Assembly: GCA_020152595.1 (NCBI GenBank)
Contig: JAIGNY010004479.1
Span: forward strand, 102,501 to 166,500
Direction of reading: 5' to 3'
DNA: 64,000 bases
DNA from: Chiridota heheva
Lineage: Eukaryota > Echinodermata > Holothuroidea > Apodida > Chiridotidae
Shown here: piece by piece, positions 52,801 to 60,815 of the stretch
Layout of the letters: the number at the start of each line of letters is the position of its first letter
Position numbering within the stretch: position 1 is the stretch's first letter
The notes under the pieces: generated by a model
Database searches by the model: none
What the model saw: the letters and a program-made list of their open reading frames with translations, nothing else
Told to the model about the DNA's origin: nothing
Made by a program: the position numbers and the translations under genes

Positions 52801-53990
52801 GTAGCATTCTGTGGGTTGGTCAGGTTAGTACAAACCAAATAATTTTAAAGGGTAGTCCAAACCTTTGCAGGCTATACCACTCACCTAAAGCAAACATTAT
52901 TTATCTCATTGTACCAATTTCAACAAATAGTTTAAGTGTTGTCCTTATTGATTTTGACTAAAAGGGAACCCTGGCTGAATGAAAGGGAGTCCAATTGGAA
53001 GCTCATTGTCTCAAGAATTGTGGTGGTTATTAAAATTAGGGAGGGGAAGGAAGAAAGGGAACAAGTCACAGGTTGATTGGGGCAAAGGATAAACTCCCAA
53101 AAGTATGTCTGAATCTGTTTTGCTTTGTATCGTGAAAGAGAGAATTGTTGGCAGAAGATGGATTTATATGTTTACACCAGCACACATCATATAAATTTGC
53201 ATAAAAAATGCATATTGCACAGCAGAAACTAAACATAGTGATAGAACATTCAATTTGTAATTAATTTTGCCATGATTTATGTATGTTTTTTGCCATGTTT
53301 CCTGGATTTCAGTAATTTCAAAACAAATGTAAGAAAGACAAAACAAACAAAGAGTGGACTTGACAATGGACTTAATTACATCAATAACCTTAGTAAGAAG
53401 CTTGCTAACACACAATGATTTAAACCACAATTATTTCCAACAGTCAGAAATTGATACCTCTGATACTATCACACACACTTAAACTGTAATTACAATTTTT
53501 TTGCAAATCACTCATCTAGTCACCCAGAACAACCAAAAATCATATCCGGGCAACCACACTTTTGATGGGTCTGTCGGATGTACAACCACATTTTTAGCAC
53601 ACTTTGTACTAAATGTATGTAAATAAATTGTCACAGCAATCCAGGTTCCAACAAACCATACACACAGTTGCCCGCGGCAACCAAAAATCTTAACCGGGCA
53701 ACCATGATATATATACTTGACCTGCCTGAATGGACAACTTAGTTTTCAGAAATATTTTCATTGCATGCATACAACCTCAATTTCCTTTTGGATAACAATC
53801 AGTGCAAATGTGTCACTGGACAGGTTGCGTTAATGATGAGTTGTCAATGGTTTGTCTAACCAGTGACTTCCACCTGAGAGCAAATCTCTTTCAACTAATG
53901 ATTACTTTCATTTCACACCTACCAAGTAGTCCTCTTCACAGTACACTTGACCATGTACATTGTAGAATGCCTTGCCTCGTAATGTCCGTC
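22383..53990 (-). CDS. AJUBA-like: Ajuba/LIMD1/WTIP-family LIM protein, 3' six exons (5' end outside window)
   Basis: The spliced coding parts are 53990-53923, 51938-51876, 49575-49445, 39577-39526, 25836-25768 and 22898-22383 (899 bases: 2 leading bases, 298 codons and a TGA). All junctions are GT-AG and the phase is kept throughout. The product starts inside LIM1 (ending VYCEEDYL), then has LIM2 ([20 protein letters not shown]) and LIM3 ([22 protein letters not shown]), with every expected zinc ligand of LIM2 and LIM3 present. The segments [16 protein letters not shown] and [14 protein letters not shown] match the Ajuba/LIMD1/WTIP subfamily better than zyxin/LPP/TRIP6. Family members scaffold adherens junctions and bind and inhibit LATS/Warts in Hippo signalling; that role is family knowledge, not seen here. 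A tail of about 140 residues follows LIM3. The first half of LIM1 and the N-terminus lie beyond 64000. Confidence 0.93.
23060..23880. repeat. tandem repeat of about 190-210 bp, about four and a half copies
   Basis: Each unit has ACCCCCTCCCCCTAGTGTGG, AAATTCTTCATTATAAGAGT, CATTGGCCACATGAGATGAG and TGATCCACCTCTACACCTGC. One unit (around 23395) has lost GGTTTG and gained a few bases. The copies are nearly identical. Confidence 0.9.
24111..24566. repeat. 24-bp minisatellite, about 19 copies
   Basis: The unit is CCCGACTTGACACAAGTAGA plus ATGG. ACTTG-ACA-CAAGT inside it is a small inverted repeat. Variants are GTGG for GTAG, GTAT for GAAT, and one unit near 24440 shortened by 3 bases. Open on both strands because the period is a multiple of three. 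Confidence 0.93.
25768..25836 (-). CDS. AJUBA-like: exon E: middle of LIM3
   Basis: This 69-base, phase-0 exon has acceptor CATATAG and donor GTAAGTT. It encodes [20 protein letters not shown] plus [19 protein letters not shown] is near-identical to the vertebrate family. The third zinc cysteine is in this exon and its C-x2-C partner is in exon F. Confidence 0.95.
26718..26820. repeat. TGTA/TGCA/TG microsatellite
   Basis: An interrupted run of ATGT, ATGC and GTGT tetranucleotides about 100 bases long. ATGCATGCATGC in its middle is self-complementary. Confidence 0.9.
26835..27240. repeat. two copies of a dispersed repeat
   Basis: GCTTGTAAACATGATACCTC plus AAGAACCAT near 26838 recurs as GCTTGTAAACATGATATTTC plus AAGAACGAT near 27146. 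The flanks are AT-rich and non-coding. Likely debris of an interspersed element. Confidence 0.4.
27588..27680 (+). ncRNA. possible tRNA-derived SINE head
   Basis: GAGATAGCCCAGATGTTTGC resembles an RNA polymerase III A box and GTGAGTTCGAGCCCTGG contains a good B box (GTTCGAGCCC) about 50 bases later. The acceptor stem does not pair well, so this is not called a functional tRNA. A SINE or tRNA relic is more likely. Confidence 0.35.
28870..29120 (-). pseudogene. non-LTR retrotransposon C-terminal fragment
   Basis: The minus-strand frame includes [20 protein letters not shown] followed by AFQRA. The C-x2-C-x6-H-x4-C-P zinc-knuckle pattern with a following AxQR is typical of the end of some non-LTR polyproteins. 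Upstream similarity is lost within about 40 codons. Confidence 0.5.
29450..29885. repeat. degenerate tandem repeat
   Basis: Diverged units of roughly 25-35 bp contain GGGAACATATATTTTGATTTA-like blocks, with TTTAGG and ATATTTTG recurring. It is old, judged by divergence, and abuts the 15-bp array. Confidence 0.7.
29925..30190. repeat. 15-bp minisatellite, about 17 copies
   Basis: Units of CAAAATTGGTTGCGG, with GCGG, GTGG, GCAG and GCAA ends and some ATGGG variants. Near the right end a two-unit pattern GCGG/GCAA alternates. Several frames are open on both strands. Confidence 0.93.
30195..30425. repeat. degenerate repeat of about 20-35 bp
   Basis: ACAAAAGTGGGCAAACATTG and GACAAAAGTGG recur about nine times with variable spacers. 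It follows the 15-bp array directly and shares the ACAAAA core, so it may be a diverged derivative. Confidence 0.75.
31750..31925. repeat. 16-bp tandem repeat, about ten copies
   Basis: Units of CTCTTTGGGATAAAGG, with ATAACAG and ATAAGAG variants. Confidence 0.9.
32730..34500. repeat. 48-51-bp minisatellite, about 35 copies, with higher-order copy
   Basis: Unit blocks are GTACTGATGGGTATGTAG, TATGGTTTGGTGGAGATC and a CAT-rich spacer before GTGGTCTTT. Subtypes differ as GTATGG, GTATCG or GCATTG and by the number of ATC steps. The rare variant GGGTATAAAGCATTG occurs at about 33670 and again at about 34355, with matching subtype order before each, so a block of about 0.6-0.7 kb has been duplicated. 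Confidence 0.92.
34745..36129. mobile_element. foldback element, copy 2, split by a LINE
   Basis: The left arm from 34745 reads AAGGATTAGTTCAGGGGTCA, then AAAAGAGGACTTTAAA. The right arm ends at 36129 with AAGTCCTCTATCATATAAGA and CCCCAAACTAATCCTT, the inverted counterpart. The left half runs to about 35185 (GACGTCACAACTAGTCTGAT). The element is interrupted by a minus-strand CR1/L2-like fragment and resumes at about 36000. No convincing target duplication is visible. Confidence 0.75.
35183..35995 (-). pseudogene. CR1/L2-like LINE 3' fragment inside foldback element
   Basis: On the minus strand, 35972-35680 reads [20 protein letters not shown] and, further on, YFYALRNIS and [11 protein letters not shown], the segment after the catalytic region of CR1/L2-type reverse transcriptases. 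After a frameshift, 35530-35279 reads [38 protein letters not shown] and [12 protein letters not shown] to a stop. The tail at 35183-35240 (TATATAAATTGATGC with an AAGGCCTTTGG block) is the LINE 3' UTR. 5'-truncated and frameshifted. Confidence 0.8.
39526..39577 (-). CDS. AJUBA-like: exon D: start of LIM3
   Basis: This 52-base exon has acceptor ATCACAG and donor GTATTTTT. With the split Lys codon it encodes (K)[24 protein letters not shown] is the first zinc pair of LIM3. It is the only element in the 23.6 kb between exons C and E that fills the missing piece, and it restores the phase exactly. The weaker donor (GTATTT) is the one non-consensus site of the gene. Confidence 0.92.
39821..40340. 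mobile_element. foldback element, copy 3
   Basis: The left arm reads GAAGGAATAATTTAGTAGTC, then ATGGTGAAGAAAGCATTCAA and GGAGATATTCAAG. The right arm carries CTTGAATATCTCC, CTTCCTCCATTTTGTTTC and AGCTTGACCACTGAATT in inverted order. The interior contains TATGTCAGGAAGATAGTAAT, inverted relative to copies 1 and 2. Confidence 0.75.
40737..41307. repeat. 14-bp minisatellite rich in palindromes
   Basis: The basic unit is GAATGATCTGATCA. A variant half-unit GAATGAATTCATCA alternates in the right two-thirds and builds 28- and 42-bp higher-order units. TGATCA and GAATTC are self-complementary, so each unit can fold. Confidence 0.93.
42740..43150. repeat. interspersed repeat segment shared with 16305-16600
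   Basis: CAGTCACTGAAAATCATCAA, CAACTGCTCCCATT and TTTGAAAAACAATAAGTTAA follow the same order as at 16305-16600 and partly at 21580-21960. CAGTCACT(G/A)AAA also starts segments at 39150 and 48947. No coding content; probably an old transposon family. Confidence 0.5.
45669..46586. mobile_element. outer hAT-like MITE with 8-bp target duplication
   Basis: The left end is CAGGGCTTGAAATTAGCAT and the right end, read inverted, is CAGGGCTTGAAATTCGCAT. Flanks 45661-45668 and 46587-46594 are both CTTAAGGA. An 8-bp duplication with a CAGGG start is the hAT hallmark. Removing the inner insertion leaves about 234 bp, so it is a non-autonomous MITE. Sub-terminal AGCCC/GGGCT repeats are present. Confidence 0.88.
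45809..46484. mobile_element. inner hAT-like element nested in the outer MITE
   Basis: The ends are GAAGGGCGTAGATTC on the left and, inverted, CAAGGGCGTAGATCC on the right. The flanks are TATAGGAC (45801-45808) and TGTAGGAC (46485-46492), an 8-bp target duplication with one change. At 676 bp it encodes no transposase. GGGGTCCAGGGCGG and the C-run near 46115 give it a higher GC than its surroundings. Confidence 0.82.
47520..47990. repeat. pyrimidine-rich, guanine-poor tract
   Basis: About 450 bases of the plus strand are almost free of G, with CTTCCACATCCTCAGCTTCA and CCATCCACCTACATCAC-type phrases. A fully regular period is not visible. It may be a worn-out tandem array. The short frames here are by-products. 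Confidence 0.5.
48020..48655. repeat. about 49-bp minisatellite, about 13 copies
   Basis: Units combine AGGGCCATAGC or AGGGTCATAGC, CATATTTCAAATATTTCCAT and GACTTTCCC. Copies differ by several changes, so the array is moderately old. AAATATTT is self-complementary in every unit. Confidence 0.9.
48660..49440. other. intronic, no gene
   Basis: AT-rich; 48940-49030 resembles the segment at 39145-39250 (TTCTGCTAGAATTTGAT versus TTCTTGCTAGAATTTGAT). Nothing else is supported. Confidence 0.45.
49445..49575 (-). CDS. AJUBA-like: exon C: core of LIM2
   Basis: This 131-base exon has acceptor TGTACAG and donor GTAAGTG. It encodes [20 protein letters not shown], then [10 protein letters not shown] and [13 protein letters not shown], plus two bases of a Lys codon. 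H-x2-C, C-x2-C and C-x2-D zinc ligands are all present. CLDG-x-PFT-x-D and YCVRDYH are strongly conserved in Ajuba/LIMD1/WTIP. It is the most diagnostic exon of the gene. Confidence 0.96.
50230..50572. repeat. about 45-bp minisatellite, about eight copies
   Basis: Units contain CACACAGTAATCCCACATGT, TACCGCTAGACTACACTG and GGGCGCC. Some units are truncated (near 50315 and 50480). The right end is scrambled with CAGCTATGTCCCAGCTACC. Confidence 0.88.
51190..51585. repeat. tandem repeat whose units carry hairpin arms
   Basis: About six units of 55-65 bp contain GGGGCCATTCTCTGGCTGGT and, after a short spacer, ACAGAGAATGGCCCC, which pair with each other. Later units lose the second arm and gain CATCCACTGG-type text. 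The hairpin could form in either strand. Confidence 0.85.
51876..51938 (-). CDS. AJUBA-like: exon B: LIM1-LIM2 linker and first LIM2 cysteines
   Basis: This 63-base, phase-0 exon has acceptor TTTGCAG and donor GTAAGTC. It encodes [20 protein letters not shown] plus T. YSGFQ is the conserved LIM1-LIM2 junction of Ajuba proteins, and CAIC is the first zinc pair of LIM2. It joins exon A after EEDYL without a gap in the family alignment. Confidence 0.94.
51970..52105. mobile_element. half copy of the foldback family
   Basis: GATTAGGTCGCTGGTCAATC, ATGTCCATGTTATACAAAAG and ACAAAATGGTGAAGAAAGTG match the left arm of the copies at 8904, 34745 and 39821. No right arm is visible before the 52155 array. 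Confidence 0.65.
52155..52733. repeat. 17-19-bp minisatellite, about 33 copies
   Basis: Units of GGATTTGTTGGTCAGGG, with extra G residues (one to four) that set the length. The G-run length is the main variable, as expected of replication slippage. Frames open by chance ([15 protein letters not shown]). Confidence 0.92.
53923..53990 (-). CDS. AJUBA-like: exon A: second half of LIM1
   Basis: This 68-base exon is bounded by the acceptor TTTCAG (AG at 53992-53991) and the donor GTAGGTG (GT at 53922-53921). It enters with two codon bases, then reads [20 protein letters not shown] plus YL. The YC-x2-D end supplies the last two zinc ligands of LIM1. The upstream exon should end with the CxxCG half of the finger, and no such exon is visible between 54000 and 64000. 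Confidence 0.93.
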
Positions 53991-55559
53991 CTGAAAGTTA
54001 AACCAAACAAAAATAGTATGACATATTTGGTGCATTAAGTTTTGAAATCTCAGGCATCAATATACAAATATTTCAGAAAACCCATGATGTATATTACAGA
54101 AAGTTTTCATTCATACCTTGGTTTTTAAACATCTATCATAATTTTTTGAAATGGGGCAGCAAAATCAGACCAAAAGTTTTTTAATTTGTTAACGTAACCT
54201 AATCAAACTCTAACAGAAAGACTTTACCATCATCTGTATTGACTAAGATTTACAAAGGATATTTAAAGAATTACATTCAAGATTTTGAGCTGTCCTCTCT
54301 TACACTCCTCACGTATACACAACACCTTATATAAACATCAAAACTCTCCAAACTTTGATAATAGCCAGAACTTGTAAAACTACAGATCTATGCAATATTG
54401 ACATCATTTAAAGACTTTTTGTTCAGAATTGAAAGCTTTTTTTGATGAATATAAAATCCATATCGATCCATATACAGTACCTGTAATCACAACCTATAGT
54501 ACAAAAGAAAGTGTAAATAGCCAAACAATCTGTTGAAATCTGATATCAATTTACTATACAATGGCTTTTTGACCTATAAGGGATATGCAATTGTTTTTAT
54601 GTCCAACTGTGATTGTTGAATGAGCACTATAACACAGCCATTGTATTCTTCAAAGGTGAACAGCCAAGATCTGGCTTTAAGACACATTCTCCACATTTTT
54701 AATTAATGAAATTTACACAAAGAACTTAAAAGATATACTTGAATGATTTAAACTCTCTTCCCCTTCATAGATCAAATATTTGCATATATGCAAACTACTC
54801 ATTATCAGACAACTTAAACACTTACTATAATGACTTTACAAACCTTACACCTTTCTTCACAGAAACTAATGCTGATTTTTCAGTAATTTAATAATAATAC
54901 ACAACAGGCATTGGACCATCAAAAGTATTCAAAGAGTATAGATGAATATACAACTATCATCCACTAACCATTTTGTATAACAGCTGAAATGTGAAACAGT
55001 GGTGTTTCTACTGACAGGCTTTATCCCTGAGACAACACCAGTCTTCCTTTATTACTTCAAAAAGTATTACTGTAATTGAATATTTCATCTGTTCCTATCT
55101 GGAATACCAGCAATACCACAATACATGACTTTGAAATATGCAGGTACATGTTCCACAATAAATGACTTAAAATACATTGGTACACCCACTGTGTGAAACA
55201 TGATAACATTAATGTTTCCTGTAATCCAACATGACAGGAATGTTTAGCTATGCACTTTCCATCACTCAACCGATGCAGTCCCTTAATTACATTGGATAAT
55301 GTTCTGTCATAATTCATTCGGGCCTGGGGCAGGTGTGTTATGAACAGACTTACTTTGTAAGAGCATTAAATTTGTTTAACTAAATATTTATAACAAACAT
55401 TAGTTGCTTCGCATATCAGTAGTACATTGTGCATTGTAGAGAATTAGTCACTGATGCATTTGAATAGAGGAAAAAATGTCCCAACACATGTTCCTTAAAG
55501 ACTAATAATAAAATTACATGGGAGGATAGGATTTGATATCCTTTTTGAAAGCATTCTGT

Positions 55560-58500
55560 AATGCCTACCCCTTGAGTCCTGCCTATCCCTTGAGTCCTAC
55601 CTAACCCTCCAGTCTTGTCTACCCCTCCAGTCAGGTCTGCCTCTCCAGTCATGTCTACCCCTCCAATTAGGTCTACCCCTCCAGTCATGTCTACCCCTCC
55701 AGTCTACCCTTCCCGTCATGTCTACCCCTCCAGTCTACCCTTCCCGTCATGTCTACCCCTCTAGTCAGGTCTACCCCTCCAGTTAGGTCTACCCCTCCAG
55801 TCATGTCTACCCCTCCAGTCATGTCTACCCCTCCAGTCATGTCTACCCCTCCAGTCATGTCTACCCCTCCAGTCATGTCTACCCCTCCAGTCATGTCTAC
55901 CCCTCCAGTCAGGTCTACTCCTCCAGACATGTCTACCCCTCCAGTCATGTCTACCCCTCCAGTCATGTCTATCCCTCCAGTCATATCTACCCCTCCAGTC
56001 ATATCTACCCCTTCCAGTCATGCCAACCCCTCCAGTCATGCCTGCCCCTCCAGTCATGCCTGCCCCTCCAGTCATGTCTACCCCTCCAGTCAGGTCTACC
56101 CCTCCAGTCATGTCTACCCCTCCAGTCATGTCTACCCTTCCAGTCATGTCTACCCCTCCAGTCATGTCTACCCCTCCAGTCAGGTCTACCCCTCCAGTCA
56201 TGTCTACCCCTCCAGTCATGTCTACCCCTCCAGTCATGTCTACCCCTCCAGTCATGTCTACCCCTCCAGTCATGTCTACCCCCTCCAGTCAGGTCTACTC
56301 CTCCAGACATGTCTACCCCTCCAGTCATGTCTACCCCTCCAGTCATGTCTATCCCTCCAGTCATATCTACCCCTCCAGTCATATCTACCCCTTCCAGTCA
56401 TATCTACCCCTTCCAGTCATGCCAGCCCCTCCAGTCATGCCTGCCCCTCCAGTCATGCCTGCCCCTCCAGTCAGGTCTGCCCCTCCAGTCAGGTCTGCCC
56501 CTCCAGTCAGGTCTACCCCTCCAGTCATGTCTACCCCTCCAGTCATGTCTACCCCTCCAGTCATGTCTACCCCTCCAGTCAGGTCTACCCCTCCAGTCAG
56601 GTCTACCCCTCCAGTCATGTCTACCCCTCCAGTCATGTCTACCCCTCCAGTCATGTCTATCCCTCCAGTCATGTCTACCCTCCAGTCATATCTACCCCTT
56701 CCAGTCATGCCAACCCCTCCAGTCATGCCTGCCCCTCCAGTCATGCCTGCCCCTCCAGTCAGGTCTGCCCTCCAGTCAGGTCTGCCCCTCCAGTCAGGTC
56801 TACCCCCCTCCAGTCATGTCTACCCCTCCAGTCATGTCTACCCCTCCAGTCATGTCTACCCCTCCAGTCAGGTCTACCCCTCCAGTCAGGTCTACCCCTC
56901 CAGTCAGGTCTACCCCTCCAGTCATGTCTACCCCTCCAGTCATGTCTACCCTCCAGTCATGTCTACCCCTCCAGTCATGTCTACCCCCTCCAGTCATGTC
57001 TACCCCTCCAGTCATGTCTACCCCTCCAGTCATGTCTACCCCTCCAGTCATGTCTACCCTCCAGTCATGTCTACCCCCTCCAGTCAGGTCTACTCCTCCA
57101 AACATGTCTACCCCTCCAGTCATGTCTGCCCCCTCCAGTCTGGTCTACCCCTCCAGTCTGGTCTACCCCTCCAGTCAGGTCTACCCCTCCAGTCAGGTCT
57201 ACAACTCCAGTCAGGTCTACAACTCCAGTCAGGTCTACAACTCCAGTCATGTTTACCCCTCCAGTCATGTCTACCCCTCCAGTCATGTCTACCCCTCCAG
57301 TCATGTCTACCCCTCCAGTCAGGTCTACTCCTCCAGACATGTCTACCCTTCCAGTCATGTCTACCCCTCCAGTCTGGTCTACCCCTCCAGTCAGGTCTAC
57401 CCCTCCAGTCAGGTCTACAACTCCAGTCATGTTTACCCCTCCAGTCATGTCTACCCCTCCAGTCATGTCTGCCCCTCCAGTCAGGTATACCCCTCCAGTC
57501 ATGTCTACCCCTCCAGTCATGTCTACCCCTCCAGTCATGTCTACCCCTCCAGTCATGTCAACCCCTCCAGTCATGTCTACCCCTCCAGTCAGGTATACCC
57601 CTCCAGTCAGGTCTACCCCTCCAGTCATGTCTACCCCTCCAGTCATGTCTACCCCTCCAGTTATGTCTACCCCTCCAGTCATGTCTACCCCTCCAGTCAT
57701 GTCTACCCCTCCAGTCATGTCTACCCCTCCAGTCATGTCTACCCCTCCAGTCATGTCTACCCCTCCAGTCAGGTCTACTCCTCCAGTCATGTCTACCCCT
57801 CCAGTCATGTCTACCCCTCCAGTCAGGTCTACCCCTCCAGTCAGGTCTACCCCTCCAGTCTACCCCTCTAGTCATGTCTACCCCTCCAGTCAGGTCTACC
57901 CCTCCAGTCAGGTCTACCCCCTCCAGTCAGGTCTACCCCTCCAGTCATGTCTACCCCTCCAGTCATGTCTACCCCTCCAGTCAGGTCTACTCCTCCAGAC
58001 ATGTCTACTCCTCCAGACATGTCTACCCCTCCAGTCATGTCTACCCCTTTAGTCTGGTCTACCCCTCCAGTCATGTCTACCCCTCGAGTCATGTCTACCC
58101 CTCGAGTCATGTCTACAACTCCAGTCATGTTTACCCCTCTAGTCATGTCTACCCCTCCAGTCAGGTCTGCCCCTCCAGTCATGTCTACCCCTCCAGTTAG
58201 GTATACCCCTCCAGTCATGTCTACCCCTCCAGTCATATCTACTCCTCCAGTCATGTCAACCCCTCCAGTCATGTCTACCCCCTCCAGTCAGGTCTACCCC
58301 TCCAGTCAGGTCTACCCCTCCAGTCATGTCTACCCCTCCAGTCATGTCTGCCCCTCCAGTCATGTCTACCCCTCCAGTCATGTCTACCCCTCCAGTCAGG
58401 TCTACCCCTCCAGTCAGGTCTACCCTCCAGTCATGTCTACCCCTCCAGTCATGTCTACCCTCCAGTCATGTCTACCCCTCCAGTCATGTCTACCCCTCCA

Positions 58501-58790
58501 GTCAGGTCTACCCCTCCAGTCATGTCTACCCCTCCAGTCATGTCTACCCCTCCAGTCAGGTCTACCCCTCCAGTCATGTCTACTTTTCCAGTCAGGTCTA
58601 CCCCTCCAATCCTGCCTACCCTCCAGTCAGGTCTATCCCTCCAATCCTGCCTACCCTCCAGCCAGGTCTACCCCTCCAGCCAGGTCTACCCCTCCAGTCA
58701 TGTCTACCCCTCCAGTCATGCCTACTGTATATACAGTACCCCTCAAGTCCTGCCTACCCCTAGAGTCTAGCTTATCCCTCCAACCCTGCC
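55560..58790. repeat. 18-bp minisatellite, about 180 copies (3.2 kb)
   Basis: Units of TCTACCCCTCCAGTCATG; variants replace CATG with CAGG, CATA or CTGG, and TCTACC with GCTGCCC. Occasional 17- and 19-bp units (for example near 56280, 56680, 56770 and 57060) shift the reading frame. The variant CTCCAGACATGTC recurs at 55921, 56300, 57328 and 57995, and TTCCAGTCATGCC at 56010, 56410 and 56698, showing block duplications. Long frames on both strands are by-products. Confidence 0.95.
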
Positions 58791-59939
58791 TAACCCTGTC
58801 CAGTTCTGCATACCCCTCCGCAACAGCAAACATGAGCAACAATTTCATTCCTTTCAGTTATCATACTCCACAGCAGTTCAAATAAATTCACAACATATTT
58901 TTGCACAATATGTACTGTAACTTATAAGATGCAATCATACTGCACATTACAGTATGCTACCAGAATTTTAATTAGTAAAAGTTGAAGCACATTTGTGCCA
59001 TTATCACATCTTCTGGCAATCTCACCTTACTTCAACTCCCCACAGAGTACAATTACCGATTGTCTTGAAAAATAGGCACTGTAACTGTTTTCTAATAGCA
59101 ATGAAACTGATAAGGCCCTTTAAATTGATCTCCTCGCTATAAGCCTCCTTCATATAAAGCTCAACAACTCTTTAGACGGCATGATGCAGGCCACATATCA
59201 GATATTGCCATTTGGTTTCTATACATTTCTTGTAGATTGGGTTTTATGGATACGGATGGCAGAGGTACTCTCATGCATGGAGCTATTATCTAAAATAGCT
59301 CTATATGCTCTCACATTGTGAGTGTGTGTATTTAGATGCCAATCCTTGTATTTATCCATCACCAACCCATTTTAGAAGTAATTGAAATGGGAGGAAAGTT
59401 AAGAAGGAAAAATTGATGTGTAGAATTTAAAATATCAATAAAGACGGAAGAAGTCAAGGGAAGTACTATCAGTAGAAGTAATAAAATATCTTAAACAGTA
59501 AGAAATGATGTTGAGTCATAACAAGCAAAAGTCTCTACCAACAAGAGGGACAAAGTAAAATATAATACATGAGAGGGCAGGTTCATCTTTGTGACAGTAG
59601 AGCTATAAAAAGGAATGACCACAAAGTTGGATATGCAAGGAGAAAAGAGGACATTTTCTAGGTTAATAGTATATGCAAATACAGATAGATTACAACTACT
59701 ATGCTGTATATTGATGCATGTGTACCTTCACAACATAAAATACAAAATCACAACTAATTTAAGATAAATATCAGTGCTTAATTCCAGGTACAGTACATCC
59801 GAACAATTTGTTCCATAATTTCTAAAGGTTCAAGAACTAACATAAACTAGAACGGTAAATACCGTCATGATTCGCATGCCCATGCAAATTGACACCCATA
59901 TATACGACCCGGCCAATTATAAAAATTGCTTCTCACACT

Positions 59940-60815
59940 AAGTCCCACATGGCATCCCATGTCCCACATGGCATGCCAGCCCATGTCCCACATGACATCC
60001 CACTCCATGTCCCACATGACATCCCATCCCAATGTCCCACATGGCATTCCACCATATCTCCTACATGGCATCCCACTCCATGTCCCACATGACATCCCAT
60101 GTCCCACGTGGCATTCCATCATATGTCCCACAGGGCATCCCAACCTATCACCCACATGGCATTCCACCGTATGTCTCACATGGATCACATCCCATGTCCC
60201 AAATGACATCCCACCTCATGTCCCATATGACATCCCATGCATTGTCCCACATGGCATTCCACCATATCTCCCACATGGCATTCCACCATACAGTGTCTCA
60301 CTTGGCATTCCACCTAATGTCCCACATGGCATTCTACCATGTCCCACATGGCATCCCACGCTATGACCCACATGGATCCCATCCAACATGTATGTCCCAC
60401 ATTAATCCGACCATGTGTACCACATGACATCCCTCCCTATATCCCACATGGCATTCCTCCCTGTGTCCCGCGTGTGGCTTCCAACCTTATGTCCCACTTG
60501 GCATCCCACCAAATGTTCCACATGGTATTCCTCCCAATGATATCCTACTTTATGCCCTACATGACATCACATGTCCCCATGGTCTCATACTCTGTCCCAC
60601 ATAGCCTCCTACCCTATGTCACACATGAGATCCTACTTTATGTCACACATGGCATCCTACCTTATGTCACACATGGCATCCCAACCTGTCACTCTGTGTT
60701 ACTCGTGGCATTCCACCATGTCCCACATGGCATTCTACCCTGTTCCACATGGCATTCCACCCCATGTCCCACATGACATCCCACCCCATGTCTCACACAA
60801 CATCCCATAGGCTCC
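59940..60815. repeat. about 24-bp degenerate minisatellite
   Basis: Units alternate TGTCCCACATGGCATTCCAC and TGTCCCACATGACATCCCA with varied spacers, about 35 copies. Copies differ more than in the 18-bp array, so this array is older. A few isolated units (60990-61045) lie outside it. Confidence 0.9.

Larger units (their letters stand above)
51939..53922 (-). other. intron between exons A and B
   Basis: Donor GTAGGTG at 53922, acceptor TTTGCAG at 51939. It holds the half foldback copy and the 17-bp array. 52740-53920 has no gene; 53528-53560 and 53668-53700 share AACCAAAAATC and CCGGGCAACCA as a short direct duplication. Confidence 0.92.

Noticed and set aside
55749..58200. Open frames of 767, 726 and 520 codons as proline/serine-rich proteins
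   Set aside because: They are overlapping readings of an 18-bp array. They switch register at 17- and 19-bp units, are mirrored by open minus-strand frames, and sit in an intron of the LIM gene.
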